Source of the DNA: Candidatus Dormiibacterota bacterium | GTDB lineage: Bacteria > Chloroflexota > Dormibacteria > Aeolococcales > Bog-877 | NCBI GenBank assembly: GCA_003135035.1 | Contig: PLDE01000119.1 | Location: 1 to 6,567, forward strand | Reading direction: 5' to 3' | Length of the DNA stretch: 6,567 bases | In this document: piece after piece, positions 6,423-6,567 of the stretch | How the letters are laid out: each line of letters opens with the position of its first letter | Numbering within the stretch: position 1 is the first letter of the stretch | Program-made: the position numbers and the translations under genes | Notes under the pieces: generated by a model | What the model was told of the DNA's origin: nothing | The model's input: the letters and a program-made list of their open reading frames with translations, nothing else | The model's database searches: none

Positions 6423-6480
6423 GAGCGCGGGCGGATCTCAGCCAGGGGGCGCTCAAGGAGGTCCACAAGGCATGCTACGT

Positions 6481-6534
6481 TTGGGAGACGGCCCAAGTTC
6501 CGCTTCTATTTGGTAACGCTTCGGCGATCTTGGG
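6481..6534 (-). promoter_or_regulatory. Alternative inverted repeats upstream of the glycosidase-like gene
   Basis: On the + strand TTGGG (6481-6485), CCCAAG (6492-6497) and CTTGGG (6529-6534) are successive complementary segments. The middle copy can pair with either neighbour, so two mutually exclusive hairpins are possible in the leader of the minus-strand gene. No clear promoter -35/-10 pair was recognised nearby. The element could be an operator, a leader structure or chance. Confidence 0.25.
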
Positions 6535-6567
6535 TCACCAGGGCCAGGTTCGCCTTCCATCCTGCCC

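Overview
The window is high-GC bacterial DNA with tightly packed genes, GTG starts and 4-bp stop/start overlaps. The style and protein sequences suggest an actinobacterial or Chloroflexota/Dormibacteria-like soil organism. This is an inference from composition and protein flavour; nothing here fixes the taxon. I see no rRNA, tRNA, CRISPR array, transposase or integrase.

Left part (1-2638): the end of a de novo purine operon on the + strand. It contains the C-terminal half of purM (AIR synthetase, entering from the left edge), purN (GAR transformylase) and a complete purH (AICAR transformylase/IMP cyclohydrolase). The genes abut or overlap, and purN-purH share a GTGA stop/start. Together they cover pathway steps 3 (purN), 5 (purM) and 9-10 (purH).

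Middle (2639-4247, + strand): a four-helix membrane protein with a C-terminal zinc ribbon (2704-3384), behind its own strong Shine-Dalgarno. A 341-bp gene-free stretch follows, with possible RNA secondary structure. Next comes a DUF421/YetF-family membrane protein (3726-4247).

Right part (4306-6411, - strand, convergent with the DUF421 gene): a large exported or membrane-anchored protein. Its central barrel-like region carries sequence features of the GH31/GH36-type alpha-glycosidase superfamily, flanked by predicted beta-sandwich regions. About 150 bp of upstream sequence before the right edge holds its ribosome binding site and alternative inverted repeats.

The purine genes form one functional unit. 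The other three genes have no evident metabolic tie to it or to each other. No obviously new multigene system is visible. The best leads are the divergent glycosidase, the missing canonical start of purN, and the altered phosphate loop of PurH.
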